A stretch of DNA of 26,424 bases from a virus. The stretch spans positions 1 through 26,424 of IMG/VR virus record IMGVR_UViG_3300027906_000129; one strand, written 5' to 3'. The notes under the pieces were generated by a model, which ran no database searches, was not told the DNA's origin, and worked only from the letters and a program-made list of their open reading frames with translations. Shown in pieces: positions 16,752-24,710 of the stretch (the first letter of the stretch is position 1; the number at the start of each line of letters is the position of its first letter). Made by a program: the position numbers and the translations under genes.

Positions 16752-19697
16752 TTAACCCAAGTCAAAAGTTTTATTGGTTGAATCAAATTTAACAGTACCA
16801 ATTGACCAAACCCAAATATCTTGAGCGTTATCAAATTTTAAATTATTTCTATCAAATCTGTTTATACTATCATCAAATCTTGGTATTGAAGAACCACTAG
16901 CTCTTGTACCTTCATCAAACTTATTTATACTACTGTCAAAAGTGATTCCAGATTCAGCAAAATCAGTGAAGTATACTCCAGCAGTATCTCTTGGGGTTAT
17001 ATCACCACCAGAACCGTCAAACTTAATAGTACTACTGTCAAACTTCTTAGTAGTATCACTCATCAATGTAGTGACAGTAGTTTCGTCAAACCTTTCAGTT
17101 CCACTATCAAATGTTATAAATGTATTGTCAAATGCATTAATTCTTCCACTACCAGAAACTATTATCTGGCCAGGCGGTGGTACATTAATTTTTGTTTGAA
17201 ATGCAGCTTCTGGTATAAAGTAATCCTCACCATTATCAAATGAAAGATTTGTGTTATCAAATTTAAGTCCACTTTGAGAAAATCCACCATCTGCATTTCT
17301 TATAGAAACTTCATCTATGCGAACATTACCAAACTGTTCTATTGTAAATGATTCATCATTGATACCATCTAAATTTGTAATTCTTCTGATGCCTGGATAG
17401 TGTGGTGTATTCTCTGTAGTATTTGGGCCTATTGCAAATGCATATTTTGGTAATAGGTCAAGTGTCGGCCCCATCGCTCTTGGACTTCTTGCAACACCAA
17501 TAATAACATTGTGTATTCTAGAAAGAGTTGTATCTCTAGTTGTACTAGTTAAATCTGTATGACTATCAACATCTCCAGCTGGAGATGCTCTTAAAGTAGT
17601 TCCATCATCTACTGTTCCTAACCTTCTACCAAATACACTGGTAAATATTGTTCTGAATAGAGATGCAAGTTCTGGAGTAAATGAGTCTACTGTCTGTGCA
17701 ACTACACCAGTTACAGCACGACCAACAATTTCAACTTCACCAAATACATTCCAACCAGCAGGGTGAACAGTTGATTTAATTGCATCTCTCCATTCATTGA
17801 TAGACTGACCCACCTTAACAACATATGAATAATCTTGATAGAAATTACTATCTTGAACTCTCATAACATCTTCAGAAATACGACCATCTGCACCAAAGAA
17901 TTCACCAGAGGTGTCTGCAACTGTTCCTACAGATGCAGTAGCAGACGCAATAGAGATATTTGCAATAGTACCAGAAGTACTACCAACTGCAATTGTATTT
18001 CCAGCTGCAAGATTTGCTGTTGTGTTAATTGATATTAATTGTCTTGCAGTATCAAATGCAGTAATAGTTCCAGAGTGAGATGTTAACGAATTACCAGCAG
18101 CAAATGTACCAGTGATATCTTTTAAAATTGCATGACGAAAAGGAATAATTGTAGGTGCAGAATTATAGTTAAATCCAAAGTTAGTAAACTCAAATGAATC
18201 TACACCACCAACACCAGAGTTAGAAGCTGCAAGTAACTTTGCACCACTACCATTTGCAGTTGTAATACCAGTTACCACTGGAAGTTTTGAATAACCAGCA
18301 CCTCTTGAAACCATCCTTACATCTGTAATCTCACCAGCCTCAGATGCAACACTAAGGTTTGCAAATGTGCCTGTTTCCATAACAATCTTTACACCCTCAT
18401 AAGTATCTTGATAAAAGGGTTGACTTGTTTCTTCAAGTGTGATATGGTCTGTCGCAGTCATTCCATATTCAGATAAACTACCACTCTCTGGTGCAATACC
18501 ACCACCAACAACTGCAACAGCGGCAGCTGCAGATACACCATCTGTGTTTGAATTATCTAAAACTAATGTATCACCTACTGCATAGTTTTGTCCAGCGTCA
18601 TCAATAATAATTTCATCAACCACACCTCTACTAACAGTCTGAACTTTTCCGATTGCAGTATTACTACCACCAGAAGATAAGTTAATACTTTCATCAGCAG
18701 TATAATACGAACCACTATTTGTTGTAGTGCTTCCTTTAACAATTGAATATGGTGTAAATGAAACATCTTGGTCTGTAACTGTAGATGTACCTTTTACTAT
18801 CTCTCCTTGTTGGAATGTTCCAGAAAAAGTTTCTTCATCAAGTTCCAGTTCAACAATGTTTGTTTCAGCTTCTCTAAATGAAACTGTTGATACTACAATT
18901 CCAGTTGCACCACTAGTTCTTCCAGTAATTGTTTGTCCAATGAGTTCAGAAACAATACCAGTGACAAGATTTATTCTCATTATCTTTCTAGTTGTCCACT
19001 TACCATCAGAAACACGAAGCATATTCTCTGTTGGATAGGTTATTCTAGGTTCTTCATTTAGAAGAAGTCTAAAGAATAATTCGTGTCCTTTCTTTGTACC
19101 TTTTGCAAGGTAAAGGTCACGAATATTTTTTACTAGTTTTCTTTTATCAACTCCAGCATCAACATTATCAATAATACCTTCAAGAAAGGAATCTCTAAAT
19201 CTATCTAAGAATGTGTATAAAGTTGCATCAACATTTGAATAATTAAGAAGTTGTTGTATACTAGAAACTGGATTGGGTCTATAAGTTTCAAGTGTACCAG
19301 ATGAGTTAGAGGTTGCACCACTAACAATTTCACCAATAATAAAACGAGTTTGTGATGTTACAAATAATCTTTTATTATCATCAACATCATCAACTAAAAC
19401 TTTTGCAGTTGCACCAGATGTTTGACCAGTAATAACTTCACCAACTTCAAACTTAACATTAGAGTCCTCCAAAACAATCTGGTCATTATTTTCATCTAAT
19501 ACAAAATTTACTGATTGTGTTTCCTCTCTAATATAATTATTAACTTCACTAAAAGTAATTTCTGCACTTTCTAAAAACTGATAATAGAATTTTATAAATT
19601 GAGAAAAAACTGGGTGGTCTGCCTGAATAAACTCTGGCAGTTGGTGTTGGATATGATTTGAGACTTTGTTATTTAAAACATTATCATTATTGGCCAT
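16752..19697 (-). CDS. Baseplate structural protein with FD-repeat tail, 981 aa
   Basis: N-terminal 220 residues contain a helical region (HQLPEFIQADHPVFSQFIKF...YYQFLESAE and DRFRDSFLEGIIDN ... DLYLAKGTKKGHELFFRLLL), a conserved-type start in marine T4-like baseplate proteins placed after gp6. It is interrupted by two small modules (FEVGEVITGQTSGATAKV at 83-100, FIIGEIVSGATS at 119-130). A third (ITGRTSGATGIV) is near 257-268. Residues 600-760 are less repetitive. From residue 813 to the end, the dipeptide FD occurs 14 times, often exactly 7 residues apart. It sits between gp6 and the fibers, where T4 has gp7, so it may be the wedge organiser; no T4 homolog is visible. The ATG is 2 nt after the gp6 stop. 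Confidence 0.82.
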   Translation of the reverse strand: MANNDNVLNNKVSNHIQHQLPEFIQADHPVFSQFIKFYYQFLESAEITFSEVNNYIREETQSVNFVLDENNDQIVLEDSNVKFEVGEVITGQTSGATAKVLVDDVDDNKRLFVTSQTRFIIGEIVSGATSNSSGTLETYRPNPVSSIQQLLNYSNVDATLYTFLDRFRDSFLEGIIDNVDAGVDKRKLVKNIRDLYLAKGTKKGHELFFRLLLNEEPRITYPTENMLRVSDGKWTTRKIMRINLVTGIVSELIGQTITGRTSGATGIVVSTVSFREAETNIVELELDEETFSGTFQQGEIVKGTSTVTDQDVSFTPYSIVKGSTTTNSGSYYTADESINLSSGGSNTAIGKVQTVSRGVVDEIIIDDAGQNYAVGDTLVLDNSNTDGVSAAAAVAVVGGGIAPESGSLSEYGMTATDHITLEETSQPFYQDTYEGVKIVMETGTFANLSVASEAGEITDVRMVSRGAGYSKLPVVTGITTANGSGAKLLAASNSGVGGVDSFEFTNFGFNYNSAPTIIPFRHAILKDITGTFAAGNSLTSHSGTITAFDTARQLISINTTANLAAGNTIAVGSTSGTIANISIASATASVGTVADTSGEFFGADGRISEDVMRVQDSNFYQDYSYVVKVGQSINEWRDAIKSTVHPAGWNVFGEVEIVGRAVTGVVAQTVDSFTPELASLFRTIFTSVFGRRLGTVDDGTTLRASPAGDVDSHTDLTSTTRDTTLSRIHNVIIGVARSPRAMGPTLDLLPKYAFAIGPNTTENTPHYPGIRRITNLDGINDESFTIEQFGNVRIDEVSIRNADGGFSQSGLKFDNTNLSFDNGEDYFIPEAAFQTKINVPPPGQIIVSGSGRINAFDNTFITFDSGTERFDETTVTTLMSDTTKKFDSSTIKFDGSGGDITPRDTAGVYFTDFAESGITFDSSINKFDEGTRASGSSIPRFDDSINRFDRNNLKFDNAQDIWVWSIGTVKFDSTNKTFDLG
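16761..17261 (-). repeat. Seven-residue FD repeat region of the 981-aa protein
   Basis: FD occurs at residues 813, 820, 856, 863, 870, 886, 893, 920, 927, 941, 948, 955, 971 and 978. Eight neighbouring pairs are spaced by exactly 7. The flanking pattern is roughly (S/D)-S-x-(I/T/L)-(K/N)-(K/R)-F-D. The DNA repeats are diverged, so this is protein-level repetition kept by selection rather than a recent expansion. Confidence 0.85.
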
Positions 19698-19699
19698 AA

Positions 19700-21658
19700 C
19701 TAGTATCCACTAGAACTACTTGACGAACTTGAACTTGAACTTGAAGAACTCGTTGAACTTGTTGAAGATGTTGATGCAGAAGAACTCGCACCAGTATATG
19801 AACTTGCAGTAGAGACACCAACCCCAGCAGCTGCACTACCAGTTGCAATCGTATCTACATTTGCAGTAATTATAGTGTTATTTAAATCAATTTCTAATAC
19901 TTGATTTCTTACTGCAATAATATCATTAGATTCTGGTTTTACAATCATTCTAATTTTTGTTGAAGTTGCACCATCTATATTTGATACTGAAGTAATATTA
20001 AGAGAGGTTAAAACTATCTCTCCAGTATTATAGTCTATTGTACCAGCAGTTTCGTCTGCATATGTTTTTGTTGTACCACCAACAACATAATAAAGTCTTA
20101 CGTTACCCATACCATTATCATTAAGAAACATTTCATTTGAATTACCAGAAATAAAGAAACCAGTTGATTGTAGAATACCACCTTCATCAGAATTGTGACC
20201 AGAGTGTGGATTATACAATGCATTACTAAATGGTATAGTATATTTGGTTGCAGTACCTAATGTCGGAGTAAAGTCTTTACTTAAATTAACAGTTGTAATA
20301 TTAGATGTAATGGAATCATCAGTTTCATCAACTAATCTTGTAAACGCAGAATGTCTAAATGCACTATCAAAGTTGGTTAAGTTGTTTGTATTAAAGTTCG
20401 TCATTGTTGTCAGAACATTTGATTCCAAAGTTTCTTTTGCCTTAATCGTATTCTTAGAATTATATACAAAGTTTACATTCAATCTTAACTTAGTATACTC
20501 TGGGTCAACCACTACTGGTGTAACAGACGCAATAGTATATGTATTTTTTAAATCATTCACAATTTGATTTTTTGCAGACTCAGTAATAGAACCAGCTGTT
20601 GGTACAATAGAAATATAAACTCTTCCAAATACTGGAACGTCATTATCTTCACCACCATACACTTGAACTGATTTTGCATTTGCATAAACCTTTGGTACAA
20701 TTGCTTTAAAATCATTGACTGTAACTGCACGACCTTGAGCTGCGTAATCTAGAGGTGCATTAAATTTAATAGATTGAATACTTTCTTTCTCTGCACCACC
20801 AGAAGCTGCTGAAACAGTTGCAGTTGTAATATCTGTTATACCAGTAATAGTTGCAGATGTACTAAAAGAAGTTGCACCATTTGCTTTTGTTTTGTTTGTT
20901 ACTACATATCTTAGACGAACAATATTTCCATCTGATAATGCTTTACCAGTGATACCGTCACCAAAGTAAATCTCAAACTTACCATCAATACTTTCTTGGA
21001 GATAATAAACATTTGAGTCTGCTTTTACTTGAGTATTATCTAACGCTTGTGTGAATGTTGTTGAAACAGTTGATGATGCAGTATTAAATACATCAACAAG
21101 TAAAGTAGAAGTATCCCCATTCTCATCATTTACATAAAATTTTTGGTCAACATTATCTGTATCAACTGTATATCTATTTGTTACATATGTTCCTTCATGA
21201 ATTGAAATATTAGAAAAGGTCAATACACCATTTACTGTTTGTGCATTATGTTCCGAAACTGTAACAAATTGATAATTAATATCATCTATAACTGTGGTAA
21301 AAATTGTTCCTACTGGAATAGTTGCAGAAGTTAATGCACCTATATTATTCAATGTTATATTAACATTTGCGATAGGAGCTCTTGCAGAGTTTGGAATATA
21401 ACCTAATGTCTTTGCATGAGAAACTACAGAGGAACGAACAGACGCAGTATCAAGGAAAGCCTCATTTGCAACCATATTCATATTCATGGCGAGGTAATGT
21501 GTGTTATAAGAAAGAACATCTAACAATGCACTCATACCAGAACCTTCAAAATCATAATCAGTAAATTCGGATTGATTTCTCATAAATGTTTTTAGATTAC
21601 CTTTGATATCATCAAAGTCTAAATCTGTTACGTCTAATCTTTTTTCTGTGGTTGCCAT
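19700..21658 (-). CDS. 6: Baseplate wedge protein, T4 gp6-like
   Basis: The start matches T4 gp6 in pattern: FDDIKGNLKTFMRNQSEFTD then YDFEGSGMSALLDVLSYNTH, then NEAFLDTASVRSSVV and KTLGYIPNSARAP (residues 15-94). T4 gp6 is 660 aa and forms the inner ring that binds the wedges together; this is 652 aa. The central part (GAEKESIQSIKFNAPLDYAA then QGRAVTVNDFKAIV) is the J-like baseplate region shared with other contractile machines. It ends in an unusual Ser/Thr-rich tail of about 40 residues. The ATG shares TAATG with the gp25 stop, so the two are coupled; AGAGAG lies about 9 nt upstream. Confidence 0.95.
   Translation of the reverse strand: MATTEKRLDVTDLDFDDIKGNLKTFMRNQSEFTDYDFEGSGMSALLDVLSYNTHYLAMNMNMVANEAFLDTASVRSSVVSHAKTLGYIPNSARAPIANVNITLNNIGALTSATIPVGTIFTTVIDDINYQFVTVSEHNAQTVNGVLTFSNISIHEGTYVTNRYTVDTDNVDQKFYVNDENGDTSTLLVDVFNTASSTVSTTFTQALDNTQVKADSNVYYLQESIDGKFEIYFGDGITGKALSDGNIVRLRYVVTNKTKANGATSFSTSATITGITDITTATVSAASGGAEKESIQSIKFNAPLDYAAQGRAVTVNDFKAIVPKVYANAKSVQVYGGEDNDVPVFGRVYISIVPTAGSITESAKNQIVNDLKNTYTIASVTPVVVDPEYTKLRLNVNFVYNSKNTIKAKETLESNVLTTMTNFNTNNLTNFDSAFRHSAFTRLVDETDDSITSNITTVNLSKDFTPTLGTATKYTIPFSNALYNPHSGHNSDEGGILQSTGFFISGNSNEMFLNDNGMGNVRLYYVVGGTTKTYADETAGTIDYNTGEIVLTSLNITSVSNIDGATSTKIRMIVKPESNDIIAVRNQVLEIDLNNTIITANVDTIATGSAAAGVGVSTASSYTGASSSASTSSTSSTSSSSSSSSSSSSSSGY
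19709..19790 (-). repeat. Poly-serine coding tail of gp6
   Basis: The last codons of gp6 alternate AGT and TCA/TCG, giving a run of about 14 serines after an S/T mixture, and ending S-G-Y. On the plus strand this shows as short copies of gaactt. The tail is probably disordered. Confidence 0.8.
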
Positions 21659-22098
21659 TATCGTAATCTCTCTAATGTAAATGATAAATCAATAAGTTCT
21701 GTGGGTGCGTTCTGTATATAAAACTCAACAGCACATTCATATTGATTTTCATCAAACCTTGGAATAACTTCAACTGAAGTAAGTAATGCTCTAGGTTCAA
21801 AGTTTGTTATTACATCTGTTATATGTCTTTGTAATGCTTGTGCAGTAAATGGAGTCATATTCTCAAATAACATATCACGAACACCAGATGCAATCTCTGG
21901 ATGAAAAGGTTTTTCATATTGACCAATCTGAACTAAATTACGCACACTTCTTTTAACTGCAGCTGCATCTGTCAATACATTGAGTTTTTTAGTAACTGGA
22001 TGCCTACTAAAATTGAGATTTAAATCTTTATAGATTCGTGCAGAACGAGGCGAATCATTTGTTCTCTCTGCATCTCTATATGCTGGTTGTATTGCCAT
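21658..22098 (-). CDS. 25: Baseplate wedge protein, T4 gp25-like
   Basis: A 146-aa member of the gp25 family, whose members nucleate the sheath at the baseplate in contractile phages and type VI secretion. The N-terminal part has IYKDLNLNFSRHPVTKKLNV, then the helix VKRSVRNLVQIGQYEKPFHP. The hallmark EPR motif is at residues 101-103 (ITNFEPRALLTSVEV), and the protein ends with the beta hairpin VEFYIQN...LSFTLERLR. T4 gp25 is 132 aa. Its stop overlaps the gp6 start and its start overlaps the stop of the 62-aa gene (TAATG twice), with GGGAG 12 nt upstream. The identification is firm. Confidence 0.95.
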   Translation of the reverse strand: MAIQPAYRDAERTNDSPRSARIYKDLNLNFSRHPVTKKLNVLTDAAAVKRSVRNLVQIGQYEKPFHPEIASGVRDMLFENMTPFTAQALQRHITDVITNFEPRALLTSVEVIPRFDENQYECAVEFYIQNAPTELIDLSFTLERLR

Positions 22099-22286
22099 TA
22101 TACGTCTTGACTCCCTAAAGGTCTACATTGATAATCTATTGTTTTCCAATTACCATCTCTCATAACTTCTAGTTCTGTTTTCAGAACAACACATTCTTGT
22201 TTGTTTTTAAAAAACTGTACATTCTGATATAAACAATTTGTATCAGAAAAACACGCCGTTAATAATAATGTCCATATGATTTCCAT
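22098..22286 (-). CDS. Small cysteine-containing protein with hydrophobic N-terminus, 62 aa
   Basis: MEIIWTLLLTACFSDTNC begins with a short hydrophobic stretch, then C12, C18, C32 and C54. LTAC at 9-12 fits a lipobox, but the leader is only 11 residues and has no positive charge, so lipidation is doubtful. The remainder (QNVQFFKNKQECVVLKTELE ... WKTIDYQCRP) resembles small phage proteins of the DUF1482 kind in cysteine spacing. It is probably membrane-anchored or exported, with disulfides. It lies between gp5 and gp25 and shares TAATG with gp25. AAAGAGG upstream supports the start. The function is unknown; a role at the envelope during lysis is one guess. Confidence 0.65.
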   Translation of the reverse strand: MEIIWTLLLTACFSDTNCLYQNVQFFKNKQECVVLKTELEVMRDGNWKTIDYQCRPLGSQDV

Positions 22287-22302
22287 GATATACCTCTTTA
22301 GT

Positions 22303-22309
22303 TATTTAG
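22303..22309 (-). promoter_or_regulatory. CTAAATA motif at the gp5 stop
   Basis: The heptamer includes the gp5 TAA stop and is followed by the AAAGAGG ribosome site of the 62-aa gene. A late start 6 nt downstream would fall inside that ribosome site, leaving a leader of about 12 nt, which argues against a normal promoter here. Confidence 0.3.
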
Positions 22310-24555
22310 ACAATCGTACTAGAAGTTGTTGTACTTCCAGTAGATGCATTTGCAAGTGCAACACCTCTTTCTTCATTAAATCTATTTCTAATGCCTGAAT
22401 GAAGGCTTGGACTACTTTTAAATCTTGTAGATATAGTTGCAAGTTTAATATCGTGTATTTCATTAATTAGGTCTGCATCTGTAATTACTGTTACTGGTGG
22501 GTCTTTCCTTGCGTTTTTTTGTTTCAGACTTGTATGTGCTTCTCTGAATATCTTTCTAGCACCGCCTGGCCCAAACTGTACTGCTGTACTCCAGACTGTA
22601 TCTTGCAATCCATTACTATGTGTACCATCACAAACATTAATTCCAGTATCTTTTGTTATAGTACGAACAGCTGGGTCATGATGTGTTCTTTGTATAAAGT
22701 CGTGTTGTGCTTGTTTAAACCTTGTTGCAGTTGTATCATTTGCGGCTAGTTCTTTCCATTTATTTCTAAACGAAGTGTCACCTCTTGTTGCGGCCGCATT
22801 ACCCCCAACATTGTTTAGACTGTTATAGAAATCTGAATATCCGTTTTCTTCTTTTGCTAGGAATGACATCCAACTCTTAAATGTTCCAACCTTTGTCGCA
22901 ATCTGATAAGAACCATATGACCAACCACCTCTATCTTTTGATGCAGATTTTGTATTGATAGCGCCTGGATTTCCATTTGATTCAAATCTTTCTGATTGAG
23001 AACCTAAATCTGCTCTTGTACAATCGCCTGGCTCTGTTATTGCATTTTCTGGTATTGCACCACTTTCTGCACCAGAACCACCAGCGGATACTGCACCACC
23101 ACTTCTTCCTGCTGGGGGAGAAAGACTTCTTGTTGCGCCAGTATCATCATCTTCACCTTGTGGGTCATCATCTCCAGCACCACCTACTGTAGAAGACTTT
23201 GGTTCTGAAGTTAATATCTCTGGTAGTTGTATTTCTGTTAAATCTGTTTCCGTAACTTCTGTAGGTTCAGTTGAAGAACCACTATCACCAATAAGAACAG
23301 TTCCAGAACCAGCTTCGATTACATCACTACCATCACCGTGGGCGCCCTCACCAGAATCGGCTGCATCACCTTTACGAGCTGCGTTTTGCGTTCCACTTGG
23401 TTGATTGATTTTTACAGTAGAACCATCTAAAGTTACATCACCAGTGATATCCATATCAAGAGTTGTACCAATACGAATAGTAGAAGACTCTGTTATGTTT
23501 TGTTCGTATGTTTCTTTTAGAAACTCTTGTACCTTTGCACTATAGTTTCTTGTAATATCAGATTTGATATGTTCTGAGAACGTATTATCCTCTGCACCGT
23601 ATCGTAAATCTATGTTACCGTGTATACTTTCATCAAACGCATCATTGTAAACATTAAATACTGCACCATTAATATCAGTAGTTCTTGCACCTTCAATTTT
23701 AATTGTTTTGCTTCCACCAACATCTTCAGTATAATCATCCGTAACTTCTATATTAAATGCTTTACATTTAATATTCAGAGTGCCTTCAACAGTAAGATGC
23801 ATATCACCTTGAACGTGCTCGTGATTATTTCCACTAACTAGATGATAATCATTTGATACAACTTTGTCTACACGATTACCAGCTGCGTCAACTTCATAGA
23901 ATGTGCCAGGCATTGTATGTTGTGCAACTCTTTCAACACCAGAACTATCGTCATATTCTACAATATGTCCAGACTCAGATTCAAAAACATGGTTCTTTGG
24001 GTATACTGCATTATATGTTGTGGTAGGTTCATCATATGTAGTTCCATCTGCACTACGAATACCTTCAACAACTTTTGCTTTCTTGTCACCTACAATTGTA
24101 TCTTGTACTTCAAAGTTTCTTGCAAGTCTATTAGTGTCTGGTTCTCCAGTGGTTCTTGGATAGACAGAAGTATTATATCCATCTAGGTCTGGATTAGTTT
24201 CTCTACGATTTGGGTCATGAAAACCCTTATTGGGGTCACCTAATTGGTCTGGAACGCCAGGCAGTGAACCCATAATAATTGGTTCTTGCAATGTATCTGG
24301 GTCACGAAAGAAACCCATAACCCAAGTTCCTTCAACTAAGAACCCAGGCGTATGACCCATACCATTCATTGATGGTGTGTGAACTGTTTGTAGTACCCAC
24401 GCCCAAGGTAAATCCTCAGTGGGTATTTTTACTTTATCGTCTGTATGATAACCTACGCAACGAACACGAACACGGCCTAGTTTTGTTGGGTCATTTCTAT
24501 CCTCAACAACACCAGTGAACCATACAAACCCATCTTGACCTTGAAAGTTTTCCAT
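22306..24555 (-). CDS. 5: Baseplate hub/tail-tip protein, T4 gp5-like, with C-terminal muralytic domain
   Basis: Residues 1-100 form the gp5 OB-fold (FVWFTGVVEDRNDPTKLGRV, then LPWAWVLQTVHTPSMNGMG, then VMGFFRDPDTLQEPIIMG). Residues about 190-385 give a VgrG/gp5-type beta-helix needle (GHIVEYDDSSG, NNHEHVQGDMHLTVEGTLNI). A linker rich in Gly, Ser and Asp (about 395-510) follows. Residues about 512-700 look like a lysozyme-like peptidoglycan domain: E522, E525, SNGNPGAIN, GGWSYGSYQIAT and VWSTAVQFGPGGARKIF. C512 and C642 could pair. T4 gp5 (575 aa) carries its lysozyme between OB-fold and needle; here that place has under 90 residues. The ATG has no Shine-Dalgarno and sits 5 nt after a CTAAATA box. 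It heads the baseplate operon. Confidence 0.92.
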   Translation of the reverse strand: MENFQGQDGFVWFTGVVEDRNDPTKLGRVRVRCVGYHTDDKVKIPTEDLPWAWVLQTVHTPSMNGMGHTPGFLVEGTWVMGFFRDPDTLQEPIIMGSLPGVPDQLGDPNKGFHDPNRRETNPDLDGYNTSVYPRTTGEPDTNRLARNFEVQDTIVGDKKAKVVEGIRSADGTTYDEPTTTYNAVYPKNHVFESESGHIVEYDDSSGVERVAQHTMPGTFYEVDAAGNRVDKVVSNDYHLVSGNNHEHVQGDMHLTVEGTLNIKCKAFNIEVTDDYTEDVGGSKTIKIEGARTTDINGAVFNVYNDAFDESIHGNIDLRYGAEDNTFSEHIKSDITRNYSAKVQEFLKETYEQNITESSTIRIGTTLDMDITGDVTLDGSTVKINQPSGTQNAARKGDAADSGEGAHGDGSDVIEAGSGTVLIGDSGSSTEPTEVTETDLTEIQLPEILTSEPKSSTVGGAGDDDPQGEDDDTGATRSLSPPAGRSGGAVSAGGSGAESGAIPENAITEPGDCTRADLGSQSERFESNGNPGAINTKSASKDRGGWSYGSYQIATKVGTFKSWMSFLAKEENGYSDFYNSLNNVGGNAAATRGDTSFRNKWKELAANDTTATRFKQAQHDFIQRTHHDPAVRTITKDTGINVCDGTHSNGLQDTVWSTAVQFGPGGARKIFREAHTSLKQKNARKDPPVTVITDADLINEIHDIKLATISTRFKSSPSLHSGIRNRFNEERGVALANASTGSTTTSSTIV

Positions 24556-24560
24556 AAACT

Positions 24561-24567
24561 TATTTAG
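24561..24567 (-). promoter_or_regulatory. CTAAATA late-promoter-like motif abutting gp5
   Basis: The box ends 5 nt before the gp5 ATG and lies just downstream of the intrinsic terminator, where the late operon would be expected to start. With the T4 spacing of about 6 nt, transcription would begin at or near the A of the ATG, giving a leaderless message. No Shine-Dalgarno is present to contradict this. Confidence 0.45.
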
Positions 24568-24572
24568 TGCGT

Positions 24573-24606
24573 AAATAAAAAAAGAGAGAACCGAAGTTCC
24601 CTCTTT
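24573..24606 (-). terminator. Intrinsic terminator with UUCG tetraloop
   Basis: On the minus strand AAAGAGGGAAC pairs with GTTCTCTCTTT (11 bp, one G-U) across a TTCG loop closed by C-G, followed by a T-rich run (24573-24583). This is a textbook rho-independent terminator. It should end transcripts from the 122-aa/54-aa unit and shield the gp5 operon. Confidence 0.92.
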
Positions 24607-24710
24607 CCCAATCCGAAGATTGTCTCCTTTGTTGTATCACCCTTGTCTAATCCGAATCTTATTCAGCGATAGGTAGGCACCGTTACGGTTGGGTGTTAGC
24701 CTATTCTTAT
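24573..24710 (-). ncRNA. Candidate structured RNA ahead of gp5
   Basis: About 135 nt between the 54-aa gene and gp5, ending at the UUCG terminator. Visible pairings on the minus strand are TAGGC (24703-24699) with GCCTA (24678-24674), ACCG/CGGT with a TAA loop inside it (24689-24686 with 24682-24679), and a CAATC-TTCG-GATTG hairpin (24622-24609). CACCC (24695-24691), bulged in the first stem, can pair with GGGTG (24642-24638), making a pseudoknot. AAGATT (24660-24655) can alternatively pair with AATCTT (24621-24616). It could be a free small RNA from the GATAAATA box or a structured 3' UTR of the early unit. No known family is recognised. Confidence 0.4.

Noticed and set aside
10083-22798. 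Two gcggccgc sites in AT-rich DNA as possible special signals.
   Set aside because: Both fall in ordinary alanine-rich coding stretches and have no shared flanks.
24562-24640. A GTG-started reading frame of 26 codons running through the terminator.
   Set aside because: Its codons are those of the UUCG terminator and T-tract, with no well-placed ribosome site; the hairpin explains the sequence.
24591-24710. A possible tRNA, because of GATTCGGATT and CTTCGGATT elements.
   Set aside because: No acceptor stem or anticodon arm can be formed, and the elements fit UUCG hairpins instead.
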